64,000 nt of DNA, from the NCBI GenBank assembly GCA_041749255.1, contig JBGTBR010000044.1, forward strand, positions 92,069-156,068, written 5' to 3'. Source of the DNA: JABDLO01 sp041749255 (GTDB taxonomy: Bacteria > Bacteroidota > Bacteroidia > Chitinophagales > Saprospiraceae). Below are positions 54,279 through 63,667 of this stretch, in pieces (positions within the stretch are counted from its first letter, which is position 1; each line of letters opens with the position of its first letter). The notes beneath the pieces are model-generated. The model saw nothing but the letters and a program-made list of their open reading frames with translations. It was not told where the DNA came from and did no database searches. The translations under genes were made by a program, and so were the position numbers.

Positions 54279-55484
54279 TCATTTTTTCCACGATTCCTTC
54301 AAATCAAAGTACTCGCTCCGGGTTTTATCCAAAGTCATTGACATCAATTGAAAATTTTCAACTGTTGGCTTGAGCTCAATGAATTTATCTATAATATCCC
54401 TGTGGCGGTATATGATAAAGGTGTTTTCAACAGAGGGATTGATTTTATATAGATTCACTTCCGTTTCTGCATCAGAAAAGGAGGGCACAAAAGTCAAAGC
54501 TGTATTTCTTATATTTAATTCTTTACCTAACTGCTCCAATTCCTGTATTCTTTTGGATTTACTGAACGCTGTTTCGTTTCCATATACAAAGTAGACTTTC
54601 AGGTATTTTTCACGGGCAACACTTTCATTTTCCAGATATACAAGCCATTTTTTGACATCCTCCCAGTTTGTATTATTTCCTGCGAAATACACTATACCAT
54701 GATACCTACCGTATTTACAAACAGGACAAACTTTTTTACCTTTATCCGGCCCCCAGGCATGGTAAGGAGAAAATGATGGGCTCGTTTCTCCAATAGGGAG
54801 ACCTGAAACTTTCTCATTTTTCAAAGTTGCTGGGTAATCCGGAATATTTAAACCCAATATTATATTGTGTTCGGCGATGTGTACATTATCTGAAACAAGA
54901 GCCCTTAATATTCCACTTCCTCCCCGGTTTTCGAAAGGTCTTTTCTTTTTGGCATCAATTACCAATTGGTCATCATCAAACACAAAGTCATCAATATAAT
55001 ACTCGTTATTTATGTTGGGTTCTTTAATTAATATATGGATATGAGCAGGTTCTGAACTGTTCGGGTAAGACGCAGGTCTTAAAGTATAAATAGAATATTT
55101 TCCCTGATCATCCGTCTTTACCCATCCCCGGATAGATCCGTGATTTTTCACCCTTTTGTCCAGGCCTTTCCTTACCGGATAATAGCCTGTTGCATCCGTT
55201 TGATAATAATATATAATGACATTGGGTGCAGGAGTTCGTCCGTCCAGATTAAAAACTGTGCCTGTGATTAATAACTTCTGACCATTATCGTACCATGCTA
55301 AACTGGTATCCACTGCAGGAATGTTTTCGGGCATTCCAATGTACATTTCTTCACATCCATCACACCCACCACCTACTTTTTTTATGTTTTGTAAAGGGCT
55401 GGACATTTCATTTTTTTGTTGTCCGTAACAGCCCAGTGTTAATTGAATGAATAATAACAGCAGGCCTGGCATAAATTTGTTCAT
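54279..55484 (-). CDS. Intradiol dioxygenase-like lipoprotein with thioredoxin-like domain
   Basis: About 401 residues from the ATG at 55484 (an upstream in-frame ATG at 55514 adds ten), with lipobox LTLGC. An N-terminal GGGCDGCEEMY Cys cluster is followed by an intradiol ring-cleavage dioxygenase fold with all four iron ligands in place: YYQTDATGYYP, then RGWVKTDDQGKYS, LRPASYP and PAHIHI (two Tyr, two His). After about residue 225, SPYHAWGPDKGKKVCPVCKY introduces a CPVC thioredoxin-like domain. The substrate of the secreted dioxygenase-like part is unknown. Confidence 0.82.
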   Translation of the reverse strand: MNKFMPGLLLLFIQLTLGCYGQQKNEMSSPLQNIKKVGGGCDGCEEMYIGMPENIPAVDTSLAWYDNGQKLLITGTVFNLDGRTPAPNVIIYYYQTDATGYYPVRKGLDKRVKNHGSIRGWVKTDDQGKYSIYTLRPASYPNSSEPAHIHILIKEPNINNEYYIDDFVFDDDQLVIDAKKKRPFENRGGSGILRALVSDNVHIAEHNIILGLNIPDYPATLKNEKVSGLPIGETSPSFSPYHAWGPDKGKKVCPVCKYGRYHGIVYFAGNNTNWEDVKKWLVYLENESVAREKYLKVYFVYGNETAFSKSKRIQELEQLGKELNIRNTALTFVPSFSDAETEVNLYKINPSVENTFIIYRHRDIIDKFIELKPTVENFQLMSMTLDKTRSEYFDLKESWKK

Positions 55485-55709
55485 AATTTTAAAGATTAAA
55501 TTTTTCTGATTCAAATACTTATCGCAATGAAATTATAAAGCTTTTGAATCTTCCGAAACTGGATCAGTTCAACAACGCCTTACAGAAGATACATTCATCA
55601 ACTTATCTCATCAATGCAATTGGTAATGATTAACCTGCTTTTTATCAGGATTAAGACACTTTTGGTCTGATCCACACTATTGCGATCGTTTATTTTAATA
55701 CATTGAGGT

Positions 55710-56789
55710 TTGTTAAAGCCTGTGAAACAGATAGAACATAATATTTTTCCTCAGTTGAAAAGAATTGGCCTGCATTTTTCTTTTTGGCTATTATATGTAT
55801 TGTACCATACCTTCCTTTTTGGCTATATGAGGCAGGATTTCTTTTATCCGCTAAAATATGAGCTATATGATTTACCGCTAAAAATAGTTGCCTCCTATTT
55901 TGTTGCTTATTTCCTTATACCTAAGTTTTTATTTACCAGAAAAATCTGGACATTTACAGCTACACTTGCACTTACACTTCTCACAGCCAGCTTTCTTCAG
56001 AGGGTTTTTCACAGTGAGATCATAGGTAGATTCATCGAACCCGAACAGGAGTATTTCACCTTATATCCCACCACCGCACTTGTTTTCAAAACTGTAATTA
56101 GCATTTACCCAATCGTGGCGGTAGTAGCCCTGATCAAAATATTAAAACATTGGTATGAACAAGACTGGAAACATCAGGAAATACAAAAAGAAAAAGTAGA
56201 AGCAGAACTTAACTATCTTAAATCACAGATACATCCTCATTTTTTGTTTAACACTCTGAACAGCTTATATGCTTTAACTTTAAAAAAATCTGATCAGGCA
56301 AGTAAAGTGGTGTTAAAATTGTCACAACTCCTGGATTATCTTCTGTACGATAGTAACAAACAAACAGTTATGGTCGAAAAAGAATTGGAACTTATTGAAA
56401 ATTATATCTCGTTGGAAAAGATCAGATTTGGCAATAGGCTTGATTTATCCTACAGTTTTAAAGGTAATCTTCAAGGATTAGAAATTGCTCCTCTGCTGTT
56501 GCTTCCTTTTGTTGAAAACTGTTTTAAACATGGTGCAGGCAACCAGTTGGAGGAAGTTTGGGTGGATATCCAAATCGTTGTTGAAGAAGATTTCTTAAAT
56601 ATGAAAATCAGTAATAGCAAGGATACATCATTACATACAAATGAAAAAGAGCATGAAGGAATTGGCTTGCAAAATGTAAAAAGGAGACTTGAATTGATCT
56701 ACGGAGAAGGTAATTACAAAATGCATCTGGAGGATAAAGGAGATAGTTACTTGGTGGAATTACAATTGAAAAACAGAAAGAATTTCTAA
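55710..56789 (+). CDS. LytS-type sensor histidine kinase
   Basis: A 359-residue kinase. Four hydrophobic helices fill about 20-150. The His-kinase domain starts QIHPHFLFNTLNSLYALTLK (phosphorylated His at about 175), and the ATPase part has LLLLPFVENCFKHG (about 261-274) and EGIGLQNVKRRLELIYG (about 312-328). The start is uncertain: a stop lies just before the TTG at 55710, and a GTG at 55722 is equally possible. It is followed 11 bases later by its LytTR response regulator. Confidence 0.9.
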   Translation: MLKPVKQIEHNIFPQLKRIGLHFSFWLLYVLYHTFLFGYMRQDFFYPLKYELYDLPLKIVASYFVAYFLIPKFLFTRKIWTFTATLALTLLTASFLQRVFHSEIIGRFIEPEQEYFTLYPTTALVFKTVISIYPIVAVVALIKILKHWYEQDWKHQEIQKEKVEAELNYLKSQIHPHFLFNTLNSLYALTLKKSDQASKVVLKLSQLLDYLLYDSNKQTVMVEKELELIENYISLEKIRFGNRLDLSYSFKGNLQGLEIAPLLLLPFVENCFKHGAGNQLEEVWVDIQIVVEEDFLNMKISNSKDTSLHTNEKEHEGIGLQNVKRRLELIYGEGNYKMHLEDKGDSYLVELQLKNRKNF

Positions 56790-56800
56790 AGAATAAGAAC

Positions 56801-57499
56801 ATGAAATTGACTTGTTTTATCATTGATGATGAGCCCCTGGCGATAGATGTGTTAGAATCTTATATTGAAGCCTCGGATTTGGTCGATCTCAAAGGAAAAT
56901 TTACAAATCCTGTAAAAGCATTTCAGGCCATACAGGAGCAACCCGTTGATTTTATTTTTCTGGACATTAAAATGCCCAGGATCACGGGCATTGAATTAAT
57001 CAAATCTTTGAAAAATCCTCCCATGGTCATTTTTACCACTGCCTACAGAGAATATGCTTTAGATGGTTTTGAATTGGATGCAGTGGATTACCTTTTAAAG
57101 CCCATTTCCCTGAATCGCTTCCTTCAGGCTTTGGATAAAATCAATAGGAATATCAATAAGAACTCAACTGTGAGCAAAGTAGAGTACAAGACTGAATACC
57201 TTTACTTTCAAATTGACAAAGTAAATCACAAGTTTTTGCTTGAGGAAATTCTCTACATCGAAAGTCAAAGAGATTACAGCAGGATAGTCACAACATCAAA
57301 AGAAATGAGGGTATTACAAAAAATTAGCGATCTTGAATTACAGCTCAGTGCAAAAGGATTTTTAAGGATTCACAGGTCTTTTATTATAAATTTAGGTCTT
57401 GTAGAAAGCTGGACTTCTTACGAAGTGGGCATCCAGGGAAAAAAGATCCCAATTGGAAGATCTTATAATAAGGAGGTCATGAAGAAGTTAATGTTATGA
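56801..57499 (+). CDS. LytTR family response regulator
   Basis: A 232-residue regulator. The receiver has the acidic pair in IIDDEPLAIDVL, the phosphorylated Asp in FIFLDIKMPRITG (about 53) and the Lys in VDYLLKPISLNRF (about 104). The LytTR DNA-binding domain occupies about 130-232, with EILYIESQRDYSRIVT, FLRIHRSFIINL and IPIGRSYNKEV. It pairs with the kinase at 55710; the target is unknown. Its last codons overlap the convergent tmk gene by six bases. Confidence 0.92.
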   Translation: MKLTCFIIDDEPLAIDVLESYIEASDLVDLKGKFTNPVKAFQAIQEQPVDFIFLDIKMPRITGIELIKSLKNPPMVIFTTAYREYALDGFELDAVDYLLKPISLNRFLQALDKINRNINKNSTVSKVEYKTEYLYFQIDKVNHKFLLEEILYIESQRDYSRIVTTSKEMRVLQKISDLELQLSAKGFLRIHRSFIINLGLVESWTSYEVGIQGKKIPIGRSYNKEVMKKLML

Positions 57500-58132
57500 A
57501 TTTAACCTGGATTCCTTTATATTTCCAATACCTCTCCAAATATCTTCAGCAATACCTTCTGCAGCTCTGTTACCATCCGTGATGAGAATATTTTCGTCGG
57601 ACTTGAATCGCTCTATGACTTCCAGATACTTTTCTCTTACCTTTTTTAAATTCTCTTTGGTTTCGTACAGCTCCAGAGAACTCCGGTTTTTCATCAATCG
57701 CTTCATGCTCACATCGGGTGTGATGTCGATGTAAATGGTCAAGTCGGGTCTGAGCAATTCTGCACTTAACGAATTGGCCTCAATCACCCAGTCTAAGGAC
57801 GTATGTATGCCTTGATAAGCATATGATGAAAAATAATAACGGTCAGTGATTACTGTGTAACCATCTTCCATCTTTTTAAGAATTCCATTTGTTTTGTTTA
57901 ACAAGTGGTCTAATCTGTCTGCTACAAAAAGCCCTGCAATGGTTCTATGGTCTGCTTCGATTCTATGATTAAAAATATTTCTGATAAGGGAACCAATGGG
58001 ACTGTCTGTAGGCTCAAAAGTGCAATACACTTTATGACCAGAATCCTTTAACTTTTCGCTTAAAAGTTTCACCTGTGTGCTTTTGCCACTACCATCAATG
58101 CCTTCAAAGGCGATAAATAAATTGTTTTTCAT
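57494..58132 (-). CDS. tmk: Thymidylate kinase
   Basis: A 212-residue kinase converting dTMP to dTDP. P-loop FEGIDGSGKSTQ (about 9-20), the DR(Y/F) motif in VITDRYYFSSYAYQG (about 94-108) and the LID-like segment RSSLELYE are present. Length is normal. A core housekeeping gene, it overlaps the response regulator at its end. The insertion sequence begins about 100 bases upstream of its start. Confidence 0.93.
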   Translation of the reverse strand: MKNNLFIAFEGIDGSGKSTQVKLLSEKLKDSGHKVYCTFEPTDSPIGSLIRNIFNHRIEADHRTIAGLFVADRLDHLLNKTNGILKKMEDGYTVITDRYYFSSYAYQGIHTSLDWVIEANSLSAELLRPDLTIYIDITPDVSMKRLMKNRSSLELYETKENLKKVREKYLEVIERFKSDENILITDGNRAAEGIAEDIWRGIGNIKESRLNS

Positions 58133-58232
58133 GGCACCATAGCTTTACGATTTACCCATTTGAGAATTATTTTCAAATATAGGACAAATACCACATGTAA
58201 CATGGATACCAACCGGAATCTTTAAATTAGGC

Positions 58233-58253
58233 CAGCAATTCAGCGTAAAAACA
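58233..58253 (+). repeat. Left inverted repeat of the insertion sequence
   Basis: CAGCAATTCAGCGTAAAAAC; the first 11 bases are the exact reverse complement of 59907-59917. Confidence 0.7.
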
Positions 58254-58336
58254 TAATATATTAAAAAAGAGCAAATTATAAACCACTGATAAGAAATACT
58301 TTACAGATAATTTATATATTTGCTCAAAAAAAAAGC

Positions 58337-59709
58337 ATGAGCAAAGTTAAAAAAAGAACAGGAATAATTTTCCTAAACATCAATCAAAACAATTATTAAG
58401 CCGCTCAGGAGCATTTAAAAATGTTTCGAAAATCCTCAACCACCATCTTCCTACATTAAAAGAGCTGATACAAGAAGAGGTTAAAGACCCCCGTCGCAAG
58501 AAGTCTTGTAAGTATCCGATTGAATCCATTATTCTTGCAGTCATTATGATGTATCTGTTGCGTAGCGGTTCTCGCAATAGTTTTAATCACGATGGCAAGG
58601 ATGTGCGATGGTATAAAAACTTTAGAAAATTGTTTGGGGTAAGCTTACCACATATGGATACGGTAGATAGTGTTATGGAGCGTATAGATGAGTGTGTGCT
58701 GGAAAAGCTAAAGGTTCAACTTATACGCGTATTGTTGAGTAAACGTATATTCCACAAGTTTAAACGGCAAGGCAGTTTCATTATAAGCATAGATGGTACA
58801 GGGCTATTTAGCTTTGCATCAAAACCGTATAAAAGCTGTCCGTATAAGAGCAGTAAAAATGGTAAAGTGACATACCACCAGGGAGTAGTTGAAGCCAAGT
58901 TGGTGTGCAGTAATGGTATGAGCATATCCATTTGTACTGAGTTTGTGAACAATGAAGATGGGCAAACCAAACAGGATTGTGAATACAAAGCAACGCTTCG
59001 TCTGATGGAGAAATTAAAAAAATATTTTGTGCGTCTGCCTATGACTATTGTACTGGATGGCTTGTATGCAAAACAACCCATTATTCAGATAATCAAAGCT
59101 AACAGATGGGATTTTCATATTGTATGGAAAGATAAAACTCTTTATAAACTACAAGATCAACTTGAAGCATTCCGTAAGCAAGGTAAGGTCATAATAAAGT
59201 ATCGAACCCATGTAGTCAATGCTCAAACCCGAGTGGAATACGAATACGAATATATTAGCGAACCAATGAAATATAAGGATATTGCCTTATATTATATAGC
59301 TGTTAAAGAATGTCATATTTCCATAAAAGACGGTAATAAAACAGAAGAAAAAGTACAAACATGGAAGTACCTGAGCAGTATAAAAGCCGATGACGCATCT
59401 ATAAGAATGCTTATCGAAAGTGCAAGACTTCGCTGGAAGGTAGAGAATGAGGGATTTAATACTCAGAAAAATCATGGTTTTGCCTTGCATCATAAAATGA
59501 ATCGAACGAATCTGATTGCAATGAAAAACTATTATCAGGCACTTCAAATAGCACATCTTATCGATCAGCTCATCACCCTTTGCAAAAATACCACGGTGGC
59601 TATGTACGGATCCATTATCAAATTCTGGCAGTACGTATGCTCAGAATTAAGAATTCTGCCAGACTTGGACATAGACCCCATTGGCATAAAGATAAACCTG
59701 AGATACTGA
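58337..59709 (+). CDS. DDE transposase, apparent frameshift near the start
   Basis: The long frame (387 codons from the ATG at 58546) carries IISIDGTGLFSFASKPYKS (first Asp), TIVLDGLYAKQPI (second Asp) and WKVENEGFNTQKNHG (Glu), a complete DDE set. That frame stays open upstream for about 65 codons (LLSRSGAFKNVSKIL, RRKKSCKYPIESI) without any ATG. A good ATG at 58337 (MSKVKK) is in another frame, and a -1 shift at the run of seven A (58349-58355) joins the two. Either a programmed frameshift or a disabling mutation is possible. Confidence 0.75.
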
Positions 59710-59896
59710 CCTGAAAAGGAAAATGATAATAGAATCCTCGAACAATATTGTTCAAGTACCATAATCATCTTTCTTTGCCTATGTGAACTAATCGTTAAAA
59801 TCCCTTAAACCGACTTATCATCACTTAGTGGTGATGGTAATATCATGCCTATAACTAAACAATAGTATTTAATTGTTATAATTATTCATTTATTAT

Positions 59897-59917
59897 CGTT
59901 CTCACTCTGAATTGCTG
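59897..59917 (-). repeat. Right inverted repeat of the insertion sequence
   Basis: Read inward this is CAGCAATTCAGAGTGAGAAC, matching the left end at about 16 of 20 positions. Confidence 0.7.
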
Positions 59918-61051
59918 CTCTTTTGGGTGTTAAATTTCTATTTGCTTACAAAATACATTAAATATCTCGACAAAAAATATATATGGTACCTGACAATTGC
60001 CACTGCATTGGCATTCTTGACTAAATATGATGCTGTGTTTTTTATTTTTGGAGTATCAGCTTTGCTTCTGTTTAAGCCAACAAGACAGGCATTATTAAAA
60101 CACAAATTTTGGTTGAATATTATCGTCTTTATCCTTTTGATAAGCCCAAATATTATGTGGCAAATCGTCAATGATTTTCCCGTTCTGAAAATGTTTGCCC
60201 GACTGTATGAAATGCAATTGGACAAACAAACACCTTCAGAAGTCTTACATGGACTTTTTATGGCATTGAACCCTTTAACTTTGCTTATTACTATTCCAGC
60301 AATCATTTCAATGTTCCATTATTCATCAAAAGCCTATAGACCACTATCGGTATCAATCTTGTTTTCCATCATTTTTTTAGCTTTAAGCCAGGGAAAAGGC
60401 TATTACTTTTATCCTATTGCATTAACTATTTTACCATTTGGTGGCGTATTTTGGGAACGCATTATTCTACCAAAAAGAAAATGGTTGATTTATCCAACCG
60501 GGATTTTACTGTCAATCGGTGTCATTTTGATTCCTTTTGGAATGCCTGTATTTCCTCTGGAAAGTTATTTAAAACATGACTATCCATATGAAAATAGAGA
60601 AGTTGTAAAAGGTGGTCAATTTAATGTCAGATTTGATGAAAGATATTCAAAAGAGAAATGGTCGGCTACAATAAAGGGATTGAAAAACATATACGATAGC
60701 TTACCCGGTATAGAAAAAAGCAACACTATAATTTGGGGAAAACATTACGCACAGGCTGGAGCAGTCAATTTGTTTAACGATAGACATGATTTACCAAAAG
60801 CATTTTCTTTACACGGAAGTTTCTACAATTGGGTTCCAAAAGGAGAGATGCCTGAAACAACAATATGTTTGAGTTATAATGTTGGCGACTTTTTCAACGG
60901 GTATTTTGACGAAGTAATTAAAGTAAAAACCATCTACAATCCCTATTCGGAGAATGAAGAAGAGTTACATCAACATATCTACATCTGCAAAAAACCCAAA
61001 CAAACATTTGACGAGTTAAAAACATTATTTAAAGACCGAGTATTTGAATGA
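59912..61051 (+). pseudogene. GT39-like glycosyltransferase, 5' end removed by the IS
   Basis: A 379-codon frame that opens inside the right IS end. The sequence LLTKYIKYLDKKYIWYLT, LTKYDAVFFIFG, SPNIMWQIVNDFP and LSQGKGYYFYPIALTILPFG matches the middle and C-terminal part of ArnT/PMT-like (GT39) membrane glycosyltransferases, which are about 500 residues long. The missing N-terminus would contain the catalytic Asp-Glu motif and the first four or so helices. The homology starts exactly at the IS boundary and the lost part is not found on the other side of the IS, so an IS-associated deletion is inferred. It is probably inactive. Confidence 0.8.
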
Positions 61052-61052
61052 A

Positions 61053-61181
61053 AACGGCACGCAATAATGTATAAGAGAATAGCGGGTATAGTGGTAAAGT
61101 CCAAGTTTGTGCATTTAATAAACTTTGGTGCCGGTGGACAGGTAATCGCCTTAGAATCCGCTACTCTTATACTTGACCGTT
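61053..61181. repeat. attC-like inverted-repeat element (a)
   Basis: It starts two bases after the stop of the previous gene. Arms GTATAAGAGAATAGCGG (61069-61085) and CCGCTACTCTTATAC (61158-61172) pair with two unpaired bases, and the outer AACGG (61053) pairs with CCGTT (61177). The loop is about 72 bases. The asymmetric bulge and outer and inner paired boxes resemble an integron attC site. Confidence 0.5.
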
Positions 61182-61195
61182 ATGTATTATTGAAA

Positions 61196-62101
61196 ATGAA
61201 AAAGATCTACATACTACTACTTATATTCATATCTTGCTTGAGCGATCCATTAGCTCAAATTGATATTCATGAATTTAAACTTCCATCAGGAGATTTCTAT
61301 TACACCAATGGTTGTAAAAATTCAAAAAAGGTAATTGTTCTTTTTGCTGGTTTCGATGGACAAGCCAAAGAAATCTTTAAAGAAAGTAAAATACCTTCTG
61401 TAGCTAAAAATGAAAACATTTTAGTAATAGCAATTCCAACAAAATTCTCCTTCAAGTTAGATTCCTTAACAAAGTCATTGATTGATGGAAGCTTAATTGA
61501 CCAATGGAATAAGAATAAATATCTTAAAGATGAAGTAATAATTGGTGGGTATTCTGCAGGTGGGACACTAGCATTAGAATATTTAATTTTTTCAAGAAAA
61601 GAAAAAAACACATTCATTGTGCCAAAGAAAGTGTTTACTGTTGACTCACCGGTTGATATAATTGATATTTATCACACCTTAGAACGAGAAATAATTAAGA
61701 ATTGCTCACCACCAGCATACAATGAAGCCAAAATGGCTATTCCTTTAATTCAAAAACAATTTGGAGGAAGTCCTAAAGAAAAATTAAATGAGTACAAATA
61801 TTTTTCTCCCTATGTAAGAGATTCATTGGGCGGGGAAAATATTAAATACTTGTTGAACACCCCTGTAAGACTACACCATGACCCTGATATAATATGGCAA
61901 CTGGAAAACAGGTGTAGAGACTTATTTGATATGAATGAGCTTTGCGCTTCAGCATTAATTAATAAGTTAAGAATGGAAGGAAATTTAAAAGCTCAACTTA
62001 TACTTAATATCAATTCAGGATATCGGACTACGGGAGAAAGACATCCTCACTCTTGGTCAATAGTTGATTACAAAGAATTATTAAAATGGGTAAAAGAATG
62101 A
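61196..62101 (+). CDS. Secreted alpha/beta-hydrolase-like protein
   Basis: A 301-residue protein from the ATG at 61196, which begins the signal peptide MKKIYILLLIFISC; the frame runs back to 61067 only through the attC-like element. Nucleophile elbow IIGGYSAGGTLALEY (about 114-128), DSPVDI (about 148-153) and a late His in GERHPHSWS are consistent with an alpha/beta hydrolase, although the family is not one I can name. Stand-alone gene between two attC-like elements. Confidence 0.7.
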   Translation: MKKIYILLLIFISCLSDPLAQIDIHEFKLPSGDFYYTNGCKNSKKVIVLFAGFDGQAKEIFKESKIPSVAKNENILVIAIPTKFSFKLDSLTKSLIDGSLIDQWNKNKYLKDEVIIGGYSAGGTLALEYLIFSRKEKNTFIVPKKVFTVDSPVDIIDIYHTLEREIIKNCSPPAYNEAKMAIPLIQKQFGGSPKEKLNEYKYFSPYVRDSLGGENIKYLLNTPVRLHHDPDIIWQLENRCRDLFDMNELCASALINKLRMEGNLKAQLILNINSGYRTTGERHPHSWSIVDYKELLKWVKE

Positions 62102-62103
62102 GC

Positions 62104-62222
62104 AACAATATATAACACAGTGGGAGCCGAAAGTTCATTGCTTTTACTATCTTTAGTTCTCCGCGGATACTTTTCTGCTTTGAAAACGGCGGCTAGAGTA
62201 TATGCTAAACGTTAGCCGCAAC
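62104..62222. repeat. attC-like element (b)
   Basis: It begins right after the previous stop with ACAATATATAACACAG and ends GTATATGCTAAACGTTAGCC. The closing GTTAGCC fits the GTTRRRY-like core of attC sites. GCGGCTA and TAGCCGC form a short local inverted repeat. Long-range pairing is weaker than in (a) and (c). Confidence 0.4.
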
Positions 62223-62291
62223 CGTTTCGGAACACAAACTAATTCAAAATCAAAAAAAAACAATTTTCGTAACAATTTAAACAAAAATAAG

Positions 62292-63230
62292 ATGAAAAAA
62301 GTAGGCATCATCGGAGGTTCGGGCTTTATTGGAAGCTATAACACTCAAAAGTTTTTAAATGAAGGATACAAGGTAAAAGTATCTACTACAGACCTTTCCA
62401 AAAAGGAAAAGTATGAACATTTACTTAGCCTGAAAAACGCTGAACATTTAGAAATAGTACAGCTTGACGTTGAAAATAAACAAGAGCTAATGGATTTTTT
62501 GAAAGGCTGTGAAATAGTAATTCACGGAGGAACACCATTTCAACTGGATGTGAAAGACCTTCAGAAAGAATTGTTTGACCCTACCATCAAGGGTACAGAA
62601 AACTTCCTTGAAGCAGTTCTCAAGACTCCCGGGATTGAAAAAGTCATTTTTATTGCATCGGTGGCAGCTTACAACACAAGCTTTCCATTTTTGCCCAAAG
62701 GAAAATCTGAAAATGACCAGATCACTGAAAATGATGTGCCTTTTATGAGCGAAGAAGGCATTCCTTATGCCCAAGCAAAGTTTATCGCCAATCAGACCGT
62801 CAATAAATTCATCGCAGACCATCCCAATTTAAGTTTTGAAATCACTTCGGTTTCACCTGTGGGAGTGATGGGAAAATCATTGTCAAACAGACAAGATTCA
62901 ACTTCAACAGGCTTACAATTTCTGTTTAAAAATAAAATTGCCCCCAACCCCTTCATACAAATGATCTATGACATGGATGTATTATGGGCATTGATAGATG
63001 TAGAAGATGTTGCCGAAGCGATTTTCAAAGCGGCTACAATCAAAAACACCAATGGTAAAAACTATCTTTTGTCAAGTGAAAGTTACAGGGTATCGGATGT
63101 GACATTAATGCTCAACAATCAACATCCGTTAGGCAAACCTGAAGTCGTCTATAATTCTGCTTTGGCAATAAACGATTTGGGAATAAGCTTTAAACCAGTA
63201 AGCATTCCTTTGAATAACTATTCATCATAA
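62292..63230 (+). CDS. NAD-dependent epimerase/dehydratase (extended SDR)
   Basis: A 312-residue enzyme from the ATG at 62292; the longer frame from 62202 overlaps the repeat element. The Rossmann motif is VGIIGGSGFIGSYNTQKFL (about 4-22, GxxGxxG). Later landmarks are VIHGGTPF, VIFIASVAAYNTSFP and GIPYAQAKFIANQTVN, where the Tyr-x-x-x-Lys pair is YAQAK. VSPVGVMG and DVEDVAEAIFKA are typical of the extended SDR family. Substrate unknown. It is flanked by attC-like elements on both sides. Confidence 0.87.
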   Translation: MKKVGIIGGSGFIGSYNTQKFLNEGYKVKVSTTDLSKKEKYEHLLSLKNAEHLEIVQLDVENKQELMDFLKGCEIVIHGGTPFQLDVKDLQKELFDPTIKGTENFLEAVLKTPGIEKVIFIASVAAYNTSFPFLPKGKSENDQITENDVPFMSEEGIPYAQAKFIANQTVNKFIADHPNLSFEITSVSPVGVMGKSLSNRQDSTSTGLQFLFKNKIAPNPFIQMIYDMDVLWALIDVEDVAEAIFKAATIKNTNGKNYLLSSESYRVSDVTLMLNNQHPLGKPEVVYNSALAINDLGISFKPVSIPLNNYSS

Positions 63231-63241
63231 GAAAAAAATAC

Positions 63242-63370
63242 GGCAGCAGCTACAAGCAAGCAGGGGTTTTGTGCTTCTTTGAAAGTAAAATGCTAAAACC
63301 AGGCTTTGTGCTTCTAATGAAGTTCAGTGCTAAAAACCCTTCCTGCGTGTAGCTGCAAAAACGTTAGCGG
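63242..63370. repeat. attC-like element (c) with long stem
   Basis: GCAGCTACAAGCAAGCAGG (from 63246) pairs with CCTGCGTGTAGCTGC (ending 63356), with flanking GGTTTT/AAAACC, bulged at several places. The element ends AAAAACGTTAGCGG. The loop contains a tandem direct repeat (TTTGTGCTTCTTTGAAAG and TTTGTGCTTCTAATGAAG, each followed by TGCTAAAA). It starts about ten bases after the epimerase stop. Confidence 0.5.
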
Positions 63371-63439
63371 AAATGAAAAAAGGGAATCAAAACCCCAGTA
63401 GAATTGTTGAAGAAGTATCAAAAAATAAACTGTACTAAA

Positions 63440-63667
63440 ATGGATACAACAATTGTAATTAAGGTAAGCCAGAAAGATAAACTTGGCCCTCTCCTGGAAT
63501 TCTTGAAGTCAATTGATTATATCAGTTCCATAGAATACTTTGATGAACTCCTTGATTTCAAAAGAAACCTCGATGAAGTGAACCGGGTTGCTGAATCAAC
63601 AGACCTGCCAAAAATGACATTGGATGAGGTCAACGAAGAAATAAAGGCCTATCGAAGTGGAAAATAG
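63440..63667 (+). CDS. Antitoxin of a PIN-type toxin-antitoxin pair
   Basis: A 75-residue protein from the ATG at 63440 (MDTTIVIKVSQKDK). Its length, the central ISSIEYFDELLDFKRN and the end MTLDEVNEEIKAYRSGK fit the small antitoxins encoded before PIN toxins. It overlaps the toxin start by 11 bases, the usual coupling. Confidence 0.7.
   Translation: MDTTIVIKVSQKDKLGPLLEFLKSIDYISSIEYFDELLDFKRNLDEVNRVAESTDLPKMTLDEVNEEIKAYRSGK

Larger units (their letters stand above)
58231..59920 (+). mobile_element. Insertion sequence with one DDE transposase
   Basis: About 1.69 kb bounded by imperfect inverted repeats: CAGCAATTCAG at 58233-58243 and its exact reverse complement at 59907-59917, with pairing extending about 10 bases further inward. 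No clear target-site duplication was found, which fits with one flank having been deleted. The element carries the transposase at 58337/58546-59709 and joins directly to a 5'-truncated glycosyltransferase gene. The family could not be named with certainty. Confidence 0.75.
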
